Assembly (NCBI RefSeq): GCF_003991905.1
Contig: NZ_RSCL01000021.1
Location: forward strand, 108,638-172,637
Direction of reading: 5' to 3'
Source of the DNA: Dulcicalothrix desertica PCC 7102
GTDB lineage: Bacteria; Cyanobacteriota; Cyanobacteriia; Cyanobacteriales; Nostocaceae
Length of the DNA: 64,000 nucleotides
Below, piece after piece: positions 42,692 to 50,830 of the stretch; position 1 is the stretch's first letter, and each line of letters starts with the position of its first letter. The notes under the pieces were generated by a model. It did not search any database. It was not told the DNA's origin and saw only the letters and a program-made list of their open reading frames with translations. A program made the position numbers and the translations under genes.

Positions 42692-43174
42692 ATGGTAACA
42701 ACAATCAGGGTCGCAGCACCCTCAATTCGTGTATCCAAAATTGCCTACAAGTCTCCTTTTATACATCCGTTAGCACGATTTGTGACAGAGGAAGCTATCG
42801 CGATGATGTTCAACATTCAAATTGAGGAAATAAAGCGAATTGACTGTTATTGCTACGTAGCTTACGTTCATGGTGCTAATATCAGTAGATTTATCAGTTA
42901 CGCCGATTTTCCTCCCCCACCGATTGTCGGGGCAAACTTTTCTCAAGTTTTTTGGCGTTGGCGCCGTCGTTGGAAAAAGCGTTGCAACAGTAAATATGCC
43001 CCTGATTGGTGGCAAAATTATTACATCGACCAAATACAGCAAAGTAATAGCTCTGAGTATTTGCTTGAGTGGTGGAAGATGTTAATCTTGATAAAGTCCG
43101 CATTCTCCGCTGAAGCTTGGCTAAAAATCACACAAACAATTCAAGCTAACAAGGCTTTTTTAAAGAGTTTGTGA
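42692..43174 (+). CDS. Conserved cyanobacterial hypothetical protein
   Basis: The 160-residue protein probably starts at the ATG at 42692 (MVTTIRVAAPSIRVSKIAYK), since the longer frame reads through unrelated leader sequence. It has a striking aromatic and basic stretch (FWRWRRRWKKRCNSKYAPDW) around 100-120 and several paired tryptophans. No family, signal peptide or membrane span is recognised. The basic-aromatic patch could bind nucleic acid or membrane. Confidence 0.55.
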   Translation: MVTTIRVAAPSIRVSKIAYKSPFIHPLARFVTEEAIAMMFNIQIEEIKRIDCYCYVAYVHGANISRFISYADFPPPPIVGANFSQVFWRWRRRWKKRCNSKYAPDWWQNYYIDQIQQSNSSEYLLEWWKMLILIKSAFSAEAWLKITQTIQANKAFLKSL

Positions 43175-43318
43175 AAAGTATCACATGCAGCTGGCTTTAC
43201 ATTTGGAGGCGGTGTAAATAAAAATAATAAATTAGTATTCAAAGAAATTTCCTGAAATCGGTCGCTATAGGCCGAGATTAGGGAATATATTATAAATTTT
43301 ACGAGGGGAGATAAAGCG

Positions 43319-44317
43319 ATGAAGGATGTATATCTGTTAGCAGCGGGAGTGTTGACAGGACTGGCAGTGCCCACATCAGCTTTACCTCAGTTGTCAATTG
43401 CCCAACAAGATGCACCATTACCTATAGACATCAACGTTGGTTCGCAGTCGCAGCAGTCCCACGCCACCCAAAACCAATTACCACCACTTGCAACTCCCGA
43501 AAATTCCGCACCTGAATTTAGTAACCCAGTTAGTAATCCAGTGGCGCCTAGTAGAATTACGCAGCCAAGCGCCACCAGACCACTATCTGGAAGTCAACTA
43601 TACTACCAACGATTAGCAGCCCTAAGACTCGGCAGAATTTATACTCGACTAGCATCAGTAAGGTCAACTCAAGAGCCAGACGGTAGAAAAAGCCAGCTAT
43701 CTTACGAAGACTGGAAAGGACTACTAGCCTTAGAAGCGCGAGCAATGTCAGACGGTCAAGGAGACAACCGTCTTAGCGTATTAGTCGGAGACTCCCTAAG
43801 CATGTGGTTCCCTAAAGACAAATTACCTTCAGGGAAACTGTGGTTAAATCAAGGAATTTCTGGAGACACCTCAGCAGGCGTATTAAAAAGAATATCAGCC
43901 TTCTCCAAAACAAGACCCGATGTAATTTACCTCATGGCAGGAATAAACGACCTGCGTCGAGGCACCACAGACGAAACAATATTACGTAATCATCGCCGCA
44001 TCATTCGCCGTCTACGTGAAGAACACCCGATGACACAAATCATCGTTCAATCAATCTTACCAACACGCTTACCAACAATACCCAACACCCGCATCCGTAA
44101 TATCAACCAAAAACTCTCAACTATCGCCAAACAAGAAGGCGCCAACTACCTAAACATTCACCACTGGTTCACCGACTTTCAAGGCAACCTGCGTCAAGAA
44201 CTAACAACCGACGGCTTACACCTCAGCCTCAACGGTTATGAAGTATGGCAAGCAGCCATCCAACAAGTAGAAACCAAAAACGCCCTAACAAAAGCAAAAC
44301 GCCTTAAAAAAGTCTAA
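43319..44317 (+). CDS. SGNH/GDSL hydrolase, exported
   Basis: The 332-residue protein has a signal-like N-terminus (VYLLAAGVLTGLAVPTSAL), then a disordered part rich in Q, S and P (25-95) and an SGNH hydrolase domain (about 140-320). The four blocks are visible: VLVGDSLSMWFP with the nucleophile Ser, NQGISGDTS with Gly, AGINDLRRG with Asn and TDGLHLSLNGY with Asp and His. It is likely a periplasmic esterase acting on lipids or acylated polysaccharide. Confidence 0.88.
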   Translation: MKDVYLLAAGVLTGLAVPTSALPQLSIAQQDAPLPIDINVGSQSQQSHATQNQLPPLATPENSAPEFSNPVSNPVAPSRITQPSATRPLSGSQLYYQRLAALRLGRIYTRLASVRSTQEPDGRKSQLSYEDWKGLLALEARAMSDGQGDNRLSVLVGDSLSMWFPKDKLPSGKLWLNQGISGDTSAGVLKRISAFSKTRPDVIYLMAGINDLRRGTTDETILRNHRRIIRRLREEHPMTQIIVQSILPTRLPTIPNTRIRNINQKLSTIAKQEGANYLNIHHWFTDFQGNLRQELTTDGLHLSLNGYEVWQAAIQQVETKNALTKAKRLKKV

Positions 44318-44332
44318 TCCCCTCTTGTGGAA

Positions 44333-44361
44333 CAGGCATCCCTGCCTGTTCCTTCAAGTCA
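44333..44361. repeat. GGCATCC repeat, copy behind the SGNH gene
   Basis: CTCTTGTGGAACAGGCATCC followed by CTGCCTGTT is one member of the dispersed family. Confidence 0.75.
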
Positions 44362-44369
44362 TTCTTTTT

Positions 44370-44512
44370 ACCACAGAGTCACAGAGACCACAGAGAGAAG
44401 AGTATAAAAGATTTAAGATTGGCACCAATAGTAAGGTGGCTTCTAAGCTATAAGATTTGCTTATTAATATCCTTTTGTCTCTGTGTTCTCAGCGCCTCTG
44501 TGGTAAAAAGAA
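44370..44512. repeat. Inverted ACCACAGAG repeats
   Basis: TTTACCACAGAGTCACAGAG at the left and CTCAGCGCCTCTGTGGTAAA at the right are inverted arms about 90 bases apart. Fragments of the family appear at 39162, 56063 and 60471. Confidence 0.75.
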
Positions 44513-44544
44513 TTATACCTGCTGAATAGGTAAGGCACCACGAG

Positions 44545-44952
44545 CTACAACTTGTCTTCTAAGTTATTTTCAAGAAAGCTTTGTAGTGCAATTTTATACT
44601 TATTCTTCAGCCGTTTGGAAACTAAACCACCCTGCTGAATTTGTGAAAGAATAGTAGTTGAACATGATCCCTTTGGGATAGGGCTACCAGGCATAATCAA
44701 GGTAGCTAGTTCCCTAGCATCCATCTCACGGGCAAATTGATATGCAATTACAGACTCACGAACAATAAAATCCGGCACATCTGTACCAGGTAAAATAACA
44801 CAGGTAGTTTCAGAGCTACTTCTTCAAGTTGTTGCATTCACAAACAAATACTTACTTTCAGAAGTTTGTGCAATTGCGATATAGAGATGTTCGCCATTGG
44901 GAGGTGTATTTATCAAAAAAGCATCTCCCAAATTAATCGCAATACTAGCCAT
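44545..44952 (-). pseudogene. Partner gene of the Panacea protein, split by an in-frame TGA
   Basis: Reading from the ATG at 44952 gives MASIAINLGDAFLINTPP, then HLYIAIAQTSESKYLFVNAT, a TGA at 44824-44826, and in the same frame SSSETTCVILPGTDVPDFIV and so on to the stop at 44545. Together they form one continuous 135-residue product. The TGA could be a mutated arginine codon. The 77-residue piece after it can start at a CCGGTACAG-flanked ATG-less region, so it is likely dead. The start overlaps the Panacea gene by 8 bases. The strand pattern (DAFLIN, HLYIAIAQ, YLFVN, SCVIL) suggests a small barrel such as PemK-like toxins, but this is inference. Confidence 0.65.
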
Positions 44953-45502
44953 GTAAAGCCTCATCTAGATAAGCTTCTCTAATGGCTTCTTGCTGAATTT
45001 GTTCTATTTCCTCATCAGACTTACCCACATATCGCAAAACATCTTCTACCGAAATTGGAATAGCAGAACCATGAGAATTTTTCCACTCAGGAAAATCATC
45101 AGTCCATTTGGCAACATCAAATATATTGAAATGTCCGAAAGTTTGGTAAACTTCCTTAAGAATATCTTCTTCTTCTTCACAAAGTTCCCTATTTCCTGGG
45201 TCGTTTAGCAGGGAAACATAATCTGAATTACAAGGAGAAATAAACTTCGACCAAACAGGTAAAGCATCATCAACGGGTTTTCCTTTAATTAAGTCATAAA
45301 CATAGCCAAGAACAAGACCATACTCCATCGACACGTAATTACCTGCAGTGATGGGTTGCTCCATACGTTGCAATGCAATACGGTCAGCAATGTAGAGCAT
45401 TTTTAGCAAACCTAAATAGTTCATTGGCTTACCGTGCAGCTTTAAAAGTGTTGCTGCGGCTTCAACAGCTTTTTCTGGATTAAACCGAAAATGAATTGCC
45501 AT
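44945..45502 (-). CDS. Panacea domain (DUF4065, SocA-like) protein, candidate antitoxin
   Basis: The 185-residue protein contains the Panacea domain, known as a widely used antitoxin domain that can be paired with very different toxins. Signature blocks are LLKMLYIADRIALQR, YGLVLGYVYDLIKG and LKEVYQTFGHFN, with AKWTDDFPEW following. Its ATG (45502) opens a two-gene transcript whose second gene overlaps by 8 bases and carries the disabling TGA. Known members act in toxin neutralisation or as SocA-like proteolytic adaptors; here the domain is intact. Confidence 0.85.
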   Translation of the reverse strand: MAIHFRFNPEKAVEAAATLLKLHGKPMNYLGLLKMLYIADRIALQRMEQPITAGNYVSMEYGLVLGYVYDLIKGKPVDDALPVWSKFISPCNSDYVSLLNDPGNRELCEEEEDILKEVYQTFGHFNIFDVAKWTDDFPEWKNSHGSAIPISVEDVLRYVGKSDEEIEQIQQEAIREAYLDEALHG

Positions 45503-45645
45503 AAGCGCTCCATGTAAACTATTTTGCTAGCAATATATATTACAAAACTTCACAATATACTTCAGTCATGCGTATTTTAGTATCCTATTATAATAAGTAA
45601 AAACACATAAACGTTTAATGCTTGCTCCCGGAAGGTGCTATAAAA

Positions 45646-45673
45646 AGTCGAGAGGCATTACTCCCGACTTCTT
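45646..45673 (-). terminator. Intrinsic terminator behind the cytochrome c peroxidase-like gene
   Basis: On the minus strand AAGTCGGGAG and CTCTCGACTT form a stem with one mismatch, followed by a run of T. It lies about 90 bases beyond the stop of the gene at 45760-47832. Confidence 0.65.
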
Positions 45674-45759
45674 CATACTTAAAGTTTCAAGGCGCCAATG
45701 CTAGGGAAGCAGCACCAGAAATTTATAATTCACCGAATACTGCATACGAATTTAATTTT

Positions 45760-47832
45760 TTAATTTCCTAGAAAATTTGGTAAAGGTTCACCACCATTAC
45801 GCCCAACAGCTGGGATTTCGACTAGTTCGTCCCTTGCTTTACCAGTACCATCATTAATGACAGAGTTTTGATTTCCTTGGTGTCCATTAGGGATAAACAA
45901 CTGTGGATGGTCAAAGGGTGCGCGTCCAAGGCGAACGCGCTCATCAGTTAGAGTTCTCATGAAAGCCACGAGTGCATCTTTTTCTTGCTCTGTCAAATTG
46001 AGATTTTCAATATCCGCATCTAGATTATCAATGTTTTCCTCATGAAAATCTCCACCGCGATTGTAAAAATCTACTACTTGTCGCAAGGTCAATGCTCCAC
46101 CATTATGAAAGTAGGGAGCAGTCAAATCTATATTACGCAGTCCGGGTGTTTTAAAGGCTCCATCTACAGCAGCTCTCTCATATGGGCTTAGGGGTGCATC
46201 TGAAATATTTTCACCCGGACTAGCTTTAATAATAGGCGGAAGAATCTTGCCGAGAGCAACTGTTTCTTGAGTCAACTTTGTCAGCGAAAGTGGTTTACCA
46301 AATGGGTCTACATCGCCTACGCCAATATCTTCTTGAGTTGGTCGAACGCCAATATTATAAAAGCCGTTGTCGTAGACTGCCACTTTATCATTCCCCATTG
46401 TCATGCGTTCAATTTTTTCTTTGTTAACGTTCCTCACGCTCGCATTAGTAAATTCTGCTCCTCCATGACAGTTGATACATTTACCTTTGTTTTGGAAAAT
46501 TTCTAATCCTAATTTTTGCTGTGCAGTTAGGGCATTACTGTTACCTTCTAGGAATTTGTCAATGGGTGCTTCATCAGAGACTAGCGTAGATTCATACATT
46601 TGAATTGCTAGACCCATAAACAAGGAAAAGTTATAGTCCATCATCGAGAACTCATCGGTAGCCCTTGGTCCTTGAGGCTGTCTAATGTATCTTCGTTTAC
46701 CATCATCACCAATTTTAACTATGTACTGAGAGTCCCACCACTCAGGCTTAAAGGCATCCTGTACCATTGCCTCGTAGGATTTGTCTTTTATACCTTGATT
46801 GGGCCATCTACTTAATTTACCTAAGACGCTATCTTCAGGGTGTATGAGTTGTTGACCGAGGGGTCTAAGGCTTTTTAGTTTTTTACCTATTTCTCTACTC
46901 AGCTTATTACTTTTTAATTTGGGGTTAAATTTCTGCCCTACATCCGGTAAAATTCTATTAGTACCAGATTCTTCAACGCTACTTAATGGGGGGCCAACTG
47001 CTTGGGAAGCTAAGGAAGAATTATTGAGGCTGATTTTTACCTCTTGTGGAGGCTGCTGTTTTCTTGTTGACTTTAACACGAAAGCATTGGGGTCCCGCGA
47101 ACCAAAGGGATTAACTCCATTGAATATGCTCTGCGCTCTTCCATCCCAAAAGTTGCGGTCATTGAATACAGCATTGATAACACTAGGGGCGTTACGGCCT
47201 GTTACTTGGCGCACGTTGACATTTTGAACGTTAAATACTGGGTCTGGTTGCACGGTAACATTATCTTGAGGGCTACCGGGAATTATGTCATTGAATTTCG
47301 TTAAATGTACTCCTTGGGAGCCTGTAACATCATTACTATCAGCCATTACAGTACTTGCTCTGTTATTAGGGTCGGCAAGTTTATGAAAAGGATAATCGCC
47401 GATTGCTAACTGATAATTCGGTCTACCGCCTGTATTAAAATTATTATCTGCACCGGGGTGAATTTGGTTTTCTGACCTATTATCTGCTCCTGCATGGAAG
47501 TGACAACTAGCACAAGATTGTACCCCGTCACTTCCAACCTGTACATCCCAAAACAGAGTCTTACCCAAGGCGATTGCCTCTGCCTTGTTGCGAATAAAGT
47601 CATTAATATTATCAGGTTCGGGGATTCTGACAGTTTTCAGCGAAGTCAGAGGTGTAGAAACAGCTGGTCCGGTGAGTTGGGCTGATACAGTTTGTCCAGC
47701 AACAACCATTATTGTACAGAAAAAAATTAATGCGGTAATTTGCCTGAGCCTTTTTCTTCTAAATAAATTAGAGAATAAATTAGAGAAAAGCAGCGTAAAT
47801 TCTTCTGTTAACATGACTATAAATTGCAACAT
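45760..47832 (-). CDS. Di-heme cytochrome c peroxidase-like (MauG family) protein, exported
   Basis: The 690-residue protein has an N-terminal span (QITALIFFCTIMVVAGQTVS) and two c-heme motifs, CASCH at 107-111 and CINCH at 452-456. Around the first heme lies LGKTLFWDVQVGSDG, a standard start of bacterial di-heme peroxidases. RNAPSVINAVFNDRNFWDGR also matches. AAVDGAFKTPGLRNIDLTAP and YFHNGGALTLRQVVDFY mark the C-terminal heme domain. It is longer than ordinary peroxidases (about 350) because of inserts near 250-400, so the substrate may be a protein or metal rather than peroxide. It clusters with a TPR protein and a multicopper oxidase. No GGCGCC site lies within it. Confidence 0.88.
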   Translation of the reverse strand: MLQFIVMLTEEFTLLFSNLFSNLFRRKRLRQITALIFFCTIMVVAGQTVSAQLTGPAVSTPLTSLKTVRIPEPDNINDFIRNKAEAIALGKTLFWDVQVGSDGVQSCASCHFHAGADNRSENQIHPGADNNFNTGGRPNYQLAIGDYPFHKLADPNNRASTVMADSNDVTGSQGVHLTKFNDIIPGSPQDNVTVQPDPVFNVQNVNVRQVTGRNAPSVINAVFNDRNFWDGRAQSIFNGVNPFGSRDPNAFVLKSTRKQQPPQEVKISLNNSSLASQAVGPPLSSVEESGTNRILPDVGQKFNPKLKSNKLSREIGKKLKSLRPLGQQLIHPEDSVLGKLSRWPNQGIKDKSYEAMVQDAFKPEWWDSQYIVKIGDDGKRRYIRQPQGPRATDEFSMMDYNFSLFMGLAIQMYESTLVSDEAPIDKFLEGNSNALTAQQKLGLEIFQNKGKCINCHGGAEFTNASVRNVNKEKIERMTMGNDKVAVYDNGFYNIGVRPTQEDIGVGDVDPFGKPLSLTKLTQETVALGKILPPIIKASPGENISDAPLSPYERAAVDGAFKTPGLRNIDLTAPYFHNGGALTLRQVVDFYNRGGDFHEENIDNLDADIENLNLTEQEKDALVAFMRTLTDERVRLGRAPFDHPQLFIPNGHQGNQNSVINDGTGKARDELVEIPAVGRNGGEPLPNFLGN

Positions 47833-47858
47833 TTTATGATTTTTTCATCCATAAATGC

Positions 47859-48593
47859 TTAACTACTTGAATATTTTTGCAGCAGCTTTATCATGTTTTC
47901 AGATTCTGCCATTTTGCCTTGCTCTGAATACAATTGACTTGCTACTTGATAATCTAAAACAGCACCTTGATAATTTCCTATCTTCTGGCGAAAATCAGCG
48001 CGCCTAAAGTAGGCATCAGCACGACCACTATTGAATCTAATAGCTTGATTAAAGTCCGAAATAGCAGATGCTATCTGTCCAAGTTTGTAATATACTGCAC
48101 CGCGATTGCTATAACCAATACCATCCTCCGGATAAAGTTGAATTGCCTTGCTATAATCGGCAATTGCATCTTGGTAATCTCCTAAAGCATCGCGAACTTT
48201 TCCGCGTTGGACGTAAATATAAGAAAAGTTAGGATTACTTTGAATTGCAAGGGTATAATCAGCAATTGCTTGGGGATATTGTTTAAGTTTGTGGTGTAAT
48301 TCACCACGATTTAGGTAAACATATTCATGATAAGGGTTCAGCGAGATTGTTTTGTTAAGGTATTCAAGAGCAGCATCCAAGTTTCCGATATCAAGTTGTT
48401 CTAGTGCTTGGTTAAAAAAACTCTCAGCAGCATGAAATTGTTCAGTACTAATTGATTTTTGACTATCAGTTGGAGAGATTGATGAATCATGAGAATGTTG
48501 CGCCATCGCAGGCGCCGCAGTCACAAATAAAATCAACACTGTTAGCACCAAACTACATCCTAAAAATATAATTCTTTTGAAGAAATTTTCCAT
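47859..48593 (-). CDS. TPR-repeat protein, exported
   Basis: The 244-residue protein begins with a signal peptide (IIFLGCSLVLTVLILFVTAA, cleavage near APAMAQ). It then has about five tetratricopeptide repeats, for example ALEYLNKTISLNPYHEYVYL, YPQAIADYTLAIQSNPNFSY and YQDAIADYSKAIQLYPEDGI. Such scaffolds bind partner proteins. It lies between the peroxidase-like gene (26 bases) and the multicopper oxidase gene (38 bases), so the three are surely one operon, in which the TPR protein might hold the two enzymes together. Confidence 0.9.
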   Translation of the reverse strand: MENFFKRIIFLGCSLVLTVLILFVTAAPAMAQHSHDSSISPTDSQKSISTEQFHAAESFFNQALEQLDIGNLDAALEYLNKTISLNPYHEYVYLNRGELHHKLKQYPQAIADYTLAIQSNPNFSYIYVQRGKVRDALGDYQDAIADYSKAIQLYPEDGIGYSNRGAVYYKLGQIASAISDFNQAIRFNSGRADAYFRRADFRQKIGNYQGAVLDYQVASQLYSEQGKMAESENMIKLLQKYSSS

Positions 48594-48631
48594 AGATTTG
48601 GATGATTGGTAGATGTTGGTGAATATTGAAT

Positions 48632-50164
48632 TTAAAGTGGTGGTGCTGGAAGTGGCTTAGGAGGGTCTGAAAAAGGACTTGGACCTCCTATACCAACTTC
48701 AAACTGATTCATCATGTCATGGTCTTCGTGAACAGTATTATGGCAGTGGGACATATACTTCCCTCCCGTGGTGGAACTAAACTTGCCCACAATTTGCACA
48801 CTCTCATTTTCACCAACATAAAAAACGTCTTTCCAGCCGCGTTCGTAGGCGAAAGGCTGTTGACTGTTACGGTCGATTATCTGAGCATCTACTAAATGGA
48901 CGTGAATTGGATGATGCCAGCCACCAGCATTATTATATATACGCCATATTTCAACATCGCCTGGTGCGGGATTTGCATCAACTCGGTTTTTATCCCACGT
49001 TTTGCCGTTAATTACCCACAAACCGTTGCTGCGTTCGTATCTAAAGTCTCTAGTTCTCACCGCTTGAGACATCATTTCAGAAACAGGTGGAATATTATTC
49101 CGTAGCACGTTGGGAATCGAACTGTTATCGGTCTCGGAACGCGTTACCTCAAAGAGCATCACTTTATCTGTATTGTCGAATTCATCATTATTGGGCAACT
49201 TACCGTTTTGCAATATTACTTGAGTACCAATTGGGTATCTAGAAAAATCAAGGATAAACTCATAGCGCTCTGCTGGCCCGATGCGAAATTCTTTGACTCT
49301 TGCTGGTTGGGACATTAGTCCGGCATCAGTACCAATGAAAATAAAGTCATCTGCAGTGCTGAGTTTAAGGAGATATGAGCGAGAGATAGAAGCATTTAAC
49401 AAGCGAAAGCGGTACTTGCGATTAGCTACTTCCATCCGAGGCCAAGGTACGCCATTGATTGTAATTACATCACCCATTACATGCTTTTCACCTTGGTCAT
49501 CAAAAACCTGTCTCCCATCCCTAGCGAATATCTTATCTGCTAGCATAAGTGGCACGTCATACTGACCCTTTGGTAAAGGTAAGTTCAGTTCTTCATCATC
49601 TTCAACGATGTACATTCCAGCCAGACCCATGTACACGTTGCGCGCGGTATTGTGCAGTGCATGGTCGTGATACCACAAGGTAGCAGCGCGGTTGTTCGGA
49701 TATATATAGTCTTTGTAAAAGCCAGGAGCAGACATATCTTCTGCGTAGCCATCGTACTGCGGTAAAGAAGCCATTCCATGTAAGTGAACGGTTGTTGGCA
49801 CACCTACACTATTTATAAAGCGAACCACAGAGCGACGGAATTGCTGAGTTTCTGGATACCAGACTTTTCGCTGTCTTATGGTGGGTCCTGGTGACATACC
49901 GTTATAACTCCAAATTTCAGTCTTTCTTCCAGGTAGAATGTCTACTGAAGCTCTTCGCATCGTGATTTCATAATAATCTGTCGTGCTATCACTGCGTACA
50001 GGTCTCAGTACTGGCGGAATCTTGAATGGAAGTGAAAAAGGTATCACTTTTGGGCTACCAGCATCTTTAGCATAAGTCCGATACTGGTATGAGAGTGGTA
50101 ATAGTAAAGAACCACCCACCGCAAGTCCAAACTGAAAGAGTTTTCTTCGAGTAAGTCTTTTCAT
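48632..50164 (-). CDS. Multicopper oxidase, Tat-exported
   Basis: The enzyme oxidises a substrate (phenol, bilirubin-like pigment or metal ion) and reduces oxygen to water. From the ATG at 50164 it has 510 residues; an upstream ATG at 50203 is possible. A Tat signal RLTRRKLFQFGLAVGG opens the protein. Copper motifs are HLHG (127-130), YHDHA (165-169), HPIHVHL and HCHNTVHEDHDMM near the C-terminus, so all four copper sites are present. The CotA/bilirubin-oxidase class fits best. It is the first gene of a three-gene operon with the TPR and di-heme proteins, and has no GGCGCC site. Confidence 0.93.
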   Translation of the reverse strand: MKRLTRRKLFQFGLAVGGSLLLPLSYQYRTYAKDAGSPKVIPFSLPFKIPPVLRPVRSDSTTDYYEITMRRASVDILPGRKTEIWSYNGMSPGPTIRQRKVWYPETQQFRRSVVRFINSVGVPTTVHLHGMASLPQYDGYAEDMSAPGFYKDYIYPNNRAATLWYHDHALHNTARNVYMGLAGMYIVEDDEELNLPLPKGQYDVPLMLADKIFARDGRQVFDDQGEKHVMGDVITINGVPWPRMEVANRKYRFRLLNASISRSYLLKLSTADDFIFIGTDAGLMSQPARVKEFRIGPAERYEFILDFSRYPIGTQVILQNGKLPNNDEFDNTDKVMLFEVTRSETDNSSIPNVLRNNIPPVSEMMSQAVRTRDFRYERSNGLWVINGKTWDKNRVDANPAPGDVEIWRIYNNAGGWHHPIHVHLVDAQIIDRNSQQPFAYERGWKDVFYVGENESVQIVGKFSSTTGGKYMSHCHNTVHEDHDMMNQFEVGIGGPSPFSDPPKPLPAPPL

Positions 50165-50526
50165 CCGGATGTAGCTTTTGTTGCAATTGTTACTTTGTAA
50201 CAAAAATTAACATTTAAGCTTTGTAAATAAAAGTAGTTTCTTATACAAATTACTTAAACTTAAATATCTTTTTATTTTCATAAAATTATCAATAGATAAA
50301 ATTTACGTAAATATCGATAAAATAGATAAGTTTATGTAAATATTCAATAAATATTTCATTCTCAATTTAGGTATTTTATGTTATGTAATCAACGCAAACT
50401 TTGTTTCATGCATCTACTTTCATGGTGAGTCTCTAAACTTTTTAAATTGCTAATAGCTTTTCTATCTGTAGAGTTTGACCATAAAACTGATATGCTAAGT
50501 ATAAATTCTGAGGCTTTTCAGAATGG
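50165..50526. other. AT-rich gap with no gene
   Basis: The 360-base divergent gap is very AT-rich, with scattered A and T runs. I see no repeat of the known families and no convincing reading frame. It must carry the promoters of the oxidase operon and of the small gene at 50527. Confidence 0.5.
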
Positions 50527-50775
50527 ATGGCTCTTGATAAGCAGGATATAGACGGGTTTAATTGGCAATATTTAGGCGAGAGGGATATGCGACTTGCTAA
50601 GGGTCAATCTAAATTTGATATTTATCTTGGTAAGGTTCGAGTCGATAGACAAGTCTTTGATATTCCTGTACATGTAGGTCAAGGAGTATCTGAAATTTTA
50701 CTTGGGCGCCAGTGGTTAAAAAGTAAACGATTATTGGTAGATATGGCATTAGGTATTCTGACGCTGGGTAATTAG
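50527..50775 (+). CDS. Aspartic-protease-like small protein (C-terminal part only)
   Basis: The 82-residue protein reads FDIYLGKVRVDRQVFDIPVH, then LLGRQWLKSKRLLVDMALGI. This resembles the C-terminal half of the clan AA aspartic-protease family found in cyanobacteria, with the LLGRQWL strand-turn. The catalytic DTG segment is absent: several stops occur just upstream in this frame. It is either a truncated remnant or a non-catalytic relative. Start at ATG 50527; a nearby ATG at 50523 is in another frame. Confidence 0.5.
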   Translation: MALDKQDIDGFNWQYLGERDMRLAKGQSKFDIYLGKVRVDRQVFDIPVHVGQGVSEILLGRQWLKSKRLLVDMALGILTLGN

Positions 50776-50786
50776 ATAAAAAATTA

Positions 50787-50822
50787 AAAAACAGTAGGTC
50801 AGGCGCCTAGCCCAACCTACAA
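50787..50822. repeat. GTAGGTCAGGCGCC / CCCAACCTAC hairpin
   Basis: AGTAGGTCAGGCGCCTAGCC and CAACCTAC form an imperfect palindrome of the GTAGGTTGG family. It separates the convergent small gene and the M16 peptidase gene. Confidence 0.6.
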
Positions 50823-50830
50823 TTTACGGA

